From positions 1-9,661 of the forward strand of contig JALHEL010000038.1 of NCBI GenBank assembly GCA_022837205.1: a stretch of 9,661 nt of DNA, written 5' to 3'. Source of the DNA: Leptolinea sp. GTDB taxonomy: Bacteria; Chloroflexota; Anaerolineae; Anaerolineales; Anaerolineaceae. Under the pieces are notes generated by a model. The model had not been told where the DNA came from, ran no database searches, and saw only the letters and a list, made by a program, of their open reading frames with translations. This document shows, piece by piece, positions 7,323 to 9,661 of the stretch; the stretch's first letter is position 1; every line of letters begins with the position of its first letter. Both the position numbers and the translations under genes were made by a program.

Positions 7323-8864
7323 TTACATGGGGTTGCTGTTTGCCCAAGCGTCCGTAATGGTCAGAACCAAATCCGAGGCTGCGTCCGGTTGATAATCCAT
7401 TGTGATCGCAGCAGTTGGGATGGCCATCAGATCTGCCAGGAATTTCGCCGTAAACGGTTTCCCTTTATTGATTACCAGCGAATTTGTATAAGAATTCGCC
7501 GCTTGTCCGATTGAATCGATTGTGATCCCGAATTGTTGCAAATAGGCAACAGTCTTGTCCATAATATCGGGATTTGTCGAGCCGTTCAATAGGCTGATAT
7601 GAGCGCCTTCCGCAGCGATTAAAGTCGCCTGATCATCGGCAACGGTAGCCGGAGATGCGGCAAGACTGGTGCTGAAAATGACATCCCTTGCTTCTCGGAT
7701 TTTATCCGGAATCGGAATCAAAATATCCTGAGTACCGTCATAGGTTTTACCGTACTGTACCTGATACGGAGGAGCGATGACGCTTCGGACGATTTGTTCC
7801 GGTTTGATATCCACCACCGTCCATGCCAGTTTGATAATATCGTCGAAAGTCAGATTGGTTCTGATCGCTTGGGATATGGTGTTGTAAAGCTTATCGGCGT
7901 GGAGTAGAAGTTGAGGCAGCTGCCAGACCATTTGTTCGTACAAAGCATAAATAACGTCCTGCTGGCGTTGGGCTCGCTCAAAATCGCCGCCTTCGGTATA
8001 TCGTTGACGGGCGTATGCCAATGCAGTCGCACCGTCTAAGTCTTGCACACCGGGGTAGAGTGTGACGGTGTTTCCCGGACCGATCGGGTCAACCGTGATC
8101 TGATCCTTGACGTTGATTGCCAATTTATCGATGGAATCAATGAAATTGACGAAACCCTCAAAAGAAATCACAGCGTAATACTGAATATCGATTCCGAGGA
8201 ATAATTCGACGGTATCGATTGCGAGTTGAGGACCGCCTCCCGGCAGGTTTTCGGCTTCACCTAAATAGTAAGCGGTATTAATACGTCCGTAACCGTGATT
8301 GGGAATTGCCACCCATAAGTCACGCGGCAACGAAAGCATACCGGCCATTTTTGTGACGGGGTCATAGGTCAGTAACATCATGGAATCCGTACGTGAGTAT
8401 TTTTCCTGTGCTTCCCAATCCCGATAATCCAAACCCATTGCAAGGCAGGTAATTCTTGAAACCCCATCCCAGGGCTGACCTTTCACCTTTGTAATATCAC
8501 TCAGTGAGACAGCCTCTTCGGTGGCATCCGGATTGCTTTCGGTTTCAACAGCAACCTTCCCGTTATCACTGATTACGGGTGCGCCCGGTAAGTCGATGAC
8601 GGTCATCGCTTTTACGTATTGATTCACCTTAGTGAAGAGAAAAATCCCGATAGCCAAACCGACGAGTGCAAAAATGCCCAAAATGACCCATTTTTTATTG
8701 TTTTTCTTCTTCTTGGGTTGCGGTTGGGGAGGTATTGCCCCATGAGGTTGTTGCGGATTAAAATTGGGCGGAAATTGCCCCGGAATGCCGTAATTTTGCG
8801 GCGCTCGATTATTCGGATATTCTTTATTCGAATCCTGATTCTGTGGATAATTTGTTTGTGCCAT
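7323..8864 (-). CDS. LytR-CpsA-Psr (LCP) family cell-wall glycopolymer transferase with LytR_C tail
   Basis: LCP enzymes act at the outer face of the membrane. They transfer lipid-linked glycopolymers (teichoic-acid-like polymers, capsule or arabinogalactan, depending on the organism) onto peptidoglycan. In this 513-residue protein, residues 1-50 are an Asn/Pro/Gln-rich cytoplasmic segment followed by a KKKK-rich stop and one membrane helix (about 59-78). The LCP domain covers about 134-310. It shows LAMGLDYRD (141-149), the acidic RTD (158-160), the SLPRDLWV block (178-185), GRINTAYYLG (193-202), PGGGPQLAIDTV (208-219), TALAYARQR (280-288) and GGDFERAQRQQ (292-302) with the conserved arginines. 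A LytR_C domain (about 421-505) follows, beginning ISLLNGST. I chose the ATG at 8864 over an in-frame TTG three codons earlier because AGAAG sits a reasonable 9 bases before the ATG but touches the TTG. It lies 19 bases after the Trm112-like gene, so the two are co-transcribed. Confidence 0.93.
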   Translation of the reverse strand: MAQTNYPQNQDSNKEYPNNRAPQNYGIPGQFPPNFNPQQPHGAIPPQPQPKKKKNNKKWVILGIFALVGLAIGIFLFTKVNQYVKAMTVIDLPGAPVISDNGKVAVETESNPDATEEAVSLSDITKVKGQPWDGVSRITCLAMGLDYRDWEAQEKYSRTDSMMLLTYDPVTKMAGMLSLPRDLWVAIPNHGYGRINTAYYLGEAENLPGGGPQLAIDTVELFLGIDIQYYAVISFEGFVNFIDSIDKLAINVKDQITVDPIGPGNTVTLYPGVQDLDGATALAYARQRYTEGGDFERAQRQQDVIYALYEQMVWQLPQLLLHADKLYNTISQAIRTNLTFDDIIKLAWTVVDIKPEQIVRSVIAPPYQVQYGKTYDGTQDILIPIPDKIREARDVIFSTSLAASPATVADDQATLIAAEGAHISLLNGSTNPDIMDKTVAYLQQFGITIDSIGQAANSYTNSLVINKGKPFTAKFLADLMAIPTAAITMDYQPDAASDLVLTITDAWANSNPM

Positions 8865-8883
8865 AAAACTCAACTTCTTTTTC

Positions 8884-9099
8884 TTAAATTTCCGGTGGGA
8901 TTTGAAGATTTTCCGGGTCGGTTTGGATCCATTTGGAGCCTTCTTCGATCAACATTACCGGAATGTCTTCCACAACGGGATATTTTCGCTGACAGTCTTC
9001 GCAGATTAACCAGGAATCTTTGTAATTGATCAGATTCCCTTTATTCTCTTTTACACAGACAGGACAGCGCAGAATGTCTAATAATTCTTTCTTGAGCAT
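8884..9099 (-). CDS. Trm112 family small zinc-ribbon protein
   Basis: This 71-residue cytoplasmic protein belongs to the Trm112/YcaR-type group. Some members activate methyltransferases, while most bacterial ones have no proven role. It opens LLDILRCPVC with C12 and C15. A second pair, C33 and C36 in LICEDCQRKYPV, completes a four-cysteine zinc site. The VEDIPVMLIEE segment after it is highly typical. An upstream GTG (9120) would give 78 residues, but that extension runs through the GGGAGGAAAG ribosome site, which is ideally placed for the ATG at 9099, so the short form is preferred. It is the first gene of a unit with the LCP protein. A link between the two functions is not known to me. Confidence 0.9.
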   Translation of the reverse strand: MLKKELLDILRCPVCVKENKGNLINYKDSWLICEDCQRKYPVVEDIPVMLIEEGSKWIQTDPENLQIPPEI

Positions 9100-9133
9100 T
9101 CTTTCCTCCCATAATCTCACTTTTTATATTTCG

Positions 9134-9142
9134 ATTTTACCA
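9134..9142 (-). promoter_or_regulatory. Candidate extended -10 promoter for the Trm112-LCP unit
   Basis: On the minus strand the sequence reads TGGTAAAAT, an extended -10 element (TG-N-TAAAAT) matching five of six -10 bases. No good -35 is seen, as expected for an extended -10 promoter. Transcription would begin near 9127, giving a leader of about 28 bases that contains the GGGAGG ribosome site. The flanking DNA is AT-rich, so this is a moderate call. Confidence 0.4.
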
Positions 9143-9158
9143 TATCGATGGGATAAGG

Positions 9159-9239
9159 ATGATCAATTATGTTAATTGGGACAATTTCATAAGGAAAGAT
9201 TCCTTAGATGTTTGGCCGGATGGAAAAGTGAGATGGTAA
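9159..9239 (+). other. Possible 26-codon open frame whose C-terminus matches the repeat-unit frame (diverged relative or remnant)
   Basis: A plus-strand ATG frame reads MINYVNWDNFIR, then KDSLDVWPDGKVRW, and ends in TAA at 9237-9239. Its last part crosses into the first repeat unit. The seven codons before PDGKVRW lie mostly outside the perfect repeat and differ from it at 6 of 21 bases. Even so, they keep K, D and D with conservative changes L/F and V/I (KDSLDVW here, KDDFDIR in the units). The frame is open back to 9096, overlapping the promoter and start of the Trm112-like gene on the other strand. GGGA lies 5 bases before the ATG, a poor ribosome site. It may be a micro-protein, the degenerate tail of a lost gene, or chance. 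Confidence 0.25.
9190..9206. repeat. Short inverted repeat just left of the tandem array
   Basis: TAAGGAA (9190-9196) and TTCCTTA (9200-9206) are exact reverse complements separated by AGA. The palindrome ends 8 bases before the first perfect base of the 144-base array. No function is evident. It may mark the edge of the amplified segment. Confidence 0.4.
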
Positions 9240-9240
9240 C

Positions 9241-9259
9241 TGAGAGGGCTTCCCTCTCA
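9241..9259 (+). terminator. Hairpin of repeat copy 1, directly after the stop of the short plus-strand frame
   Basis: TGAGAGGG and CCCTCTCA pair perfectly over 8 bp around CTT. The stem starts one base after the TAA at 9237-9239 and is followed by ACTCCCTTTT. This is the layout of a gene end with an intrinsic terminator, though the T run is short and delayed. Identical stems recur at 9385-9403 and 9529-9547, where the downstream bases vary slightly. Confidence 0.5.
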
Positions 9260-9281
9260 ACTCCCTTTTACAAGAGAATCG

Positions 9282-9383
9282 ATGGCAGATACGGTATACG
9301 TCCGCGATCCGGGCCTTGAAAAAGAGACTCGTTTTTCGAAAGATGATTTTGATATTCGGCCGGATGGAAAAGTGAGATGGTAA
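9282..9383 (+). other. Short open frame in repeat copy 1 (33 residues), possible micro-protein or duplicated gene tail
   Basis: The frame starts at ATG 9282 with AAGAG about 5 bases upstream. It reads MADTVYVRDPGLEKETRF, then SKDDFDIRPDGKVRW, and stops at TAA 9381-9383 inside copy 2. The composition is charged and protein-like, unlike the other frames of the unit. A hairpin follows one base after the stop. I do not recognise a family. It could be an amplified 3' end of a gene with its terminator rather than a functional gene. Confidence 0.25.
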
Positions 9384-9384
9384 C

Positions 9385-9403
9385 TGAGAGGGCTTCCCTC
9401 TCA
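9385..9403 (+). terminator. Hairpin of repeat copy 2
   Basis: This is the same TGAGAGGG-CTT-CCCTCTCA stem as in copy 1, one base after TAA 9381-9383. Here it is followed by CCTCTCTTTT instead of ACTCCCTTTT. Confidence 0.5.
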
Positions 9404-9425
9404 CCTCTCTTTTACAAGAGAATCG

Positions 9426-9524
9426 ATGGCAGATACGGTATGCGTCCGCGATCCGGGCCTTGAAAAAGAGACTCGTTTTTCGAAAGATGATTTTAATATT
9501 CGGCCGGATGGAAAAGTGAGATGA
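9426..9524 (+). other. Short open frame in repeat copy 2 (32 residues)
   Basis: This is the same frame as in copy 1, with TAC to TGC (Y to C), GAT to AAT (D to N) and the final TGG to TGA, so it stops one residue early after PDGKVR. All changes within the frame alter the protein. That argues against strong selection on the individual copies since they were duplicated. Confidence 0.2.
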
Positions 9525-9528
9525 TAAC

Positions 9529-9547
9529 TGAGAGGGCTTCCCTCTCA
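9529..9547 (+). terminator. Hairpin of repeat copy 3
   Basis: This is the identical TGAGAGGG-CTT-CCCTCTCA stem, here 4 bases after the premature TGA (9522-9524), with a second in-frame TAA between. It is followed by ACTCCCTTTT as in copy 1. Confidence 0.5.
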
Positions 9548-9569
9548 ACTCCCTTTTACAAGAGAATCG

Positions 9570-9661
9570 ATGGCAGATACGATATACGTCCGCGATCCGG
9601 GCCTTGAAAAAGAGACTCGTTTTTCGAAAGATGATTTTGATATTCGGCCGGATGGAAAAGT
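9570..9661 (+). other. Short open frame in repeat copy 3 (cut by window edge)
   Basis: The frame starts at ATG 9570 and differs from copy 1 by GTA to ATA (V to I) at the fifth codon. Thirty codons are present, ending PDGK at the edge. The stop expected in copy 4 is outside the window. Confidence 0.2.

Larger units (their letters stand above)
9214..9661 (+). repeat. 144-base tandem repeat array, three full copies and the start of a fourth, continuing past the window
   Basis: Units begin with GGCCGGATGG at 9214, 9358, 9502 and 9646, an exact 144-base period. Copies 1 and 2 differ at four positions, 1 and 3 at two, and 2 and 3 at six, with no insertions or deletions. Each unit contains a GAGAGGG-CTT-CCCTCTC hairpin, an AT-rich middle and a plus-strand frame ending PDGKVRW or PDGKVR. 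The unit start GGCCGGAT can also pair, with one bulge, with ATCCGGGCC (9307-9315 in copy 1). The near-identity implies recent amplification. There are no CRISPR spacers, no transposase and no recombinase in view. The homology fades leftward around 9195. Confidence 0.97.

Noticed and set aside
8865..8873. Upstream TTG start for the LCP gene
   Set aside because: The AGAAG ribosome site touches this TTG, whereas it lies at a workable distance from the ATG three codons later.
8619..9029. 136-codon plus-strand frame opposite the LCP N-terminus and the Trm112-like gene
   Set aside because: Both minus-strand genes show family motifs and good starts. This frame is antisense to them and has no support.
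9100..9120. Upstream GTG start for the Trm112-like gene
   Set aside because: The extension is made of the GGGAGGAAAG ribosome site, and family members begin at about the chosen ATG.
9231..9318. Second plus-strand frame in the repeat, starting at ATGGTAACT and ending at TGA
   Set aside because: It runs through the hairpin, overlaps the PDGKVRW frame and has no diverged relative outside the array, so nothing supports translation.
9204..9661. Minus-strand frame open through the whole array, with a 48-residue repeat starting from TTG
   Set aside because: The period is 48 codons, so one chance stop-free unit keeps the frame open in every copy. There is no ribosome site or proper start, the composition is unlike a real protein, and the opposite strand looks more coding-like.
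9214..9661. CRISPR array
   Set aside because: Units are 144 bases and repeated throughout their whole length, with no unique spacers and no cas genes nearby.

Overview
The window carries two minus-strand gene blocks and a tandem-repeat array at its right end. Every confidently called gene is on the minus strand. The best guess for the source is a moderate-GC, probably anaerobic member of Chloroflexota, class Anaerolineae. This rests on the style of the LCP (LytR-CpsA-Psr) protein with its LytR_C tail, the small Trm112-type protein beside it, and the divergent GpmI. It is an impression from remembered families, not a database result.

Right to left (the direction of transcription), the first block starts near position 9140 with a short Trm112-like zinc-ribbon protein. 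It is followed 19 bases later by a large membrane-anchored LCP/LytR_C protein that probably attaches glycopolymers to the cell wall. After a 64-base gap with a strong hairpin comes gpmI, the cofactor-independent phosphoglycerate mutase of glycolysis. A near-perfect bidirectional terminator (5614-5649) closes this block.

The second block is a five-gene peptide/glutathione-type (Dpp/Opp/Gsi family) ABC importer. It consists of a secreted solute-binding protein, two permeases and two ATPases, the last cut by the left edge of the window. A promoter sits in the AT-rich gap upstream of the binding-protein gene. A large branched inverted repeat lies between the binding-protein gene and the first permease, where it could let the binding protein be made in excess. 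The downstream genes are tightly packed, with gaps of 12 and 11 bases and then an ATGA overlap. The binding protein and permeases read most like GsiB, GsiC and GsiD, but here the ATPase is two polypeptides rather than one fused GsiA.

From 9214 to the right edge there are three full copies and the start of a fourth of an exactly 144-base tandem repeat, more than 95% identical between copies. Each unit has, on the plus strand, a 32-33 codon reading frame ending in PDGKVRW or PDGKVR. The stop codon is followed at once by a hairpin. A diverged relative of that frame's C-terminal end lies in the unique sequence just left of the array. This is the least ordinary part of the window. The rest is conventional housekeeping and transport DNA.
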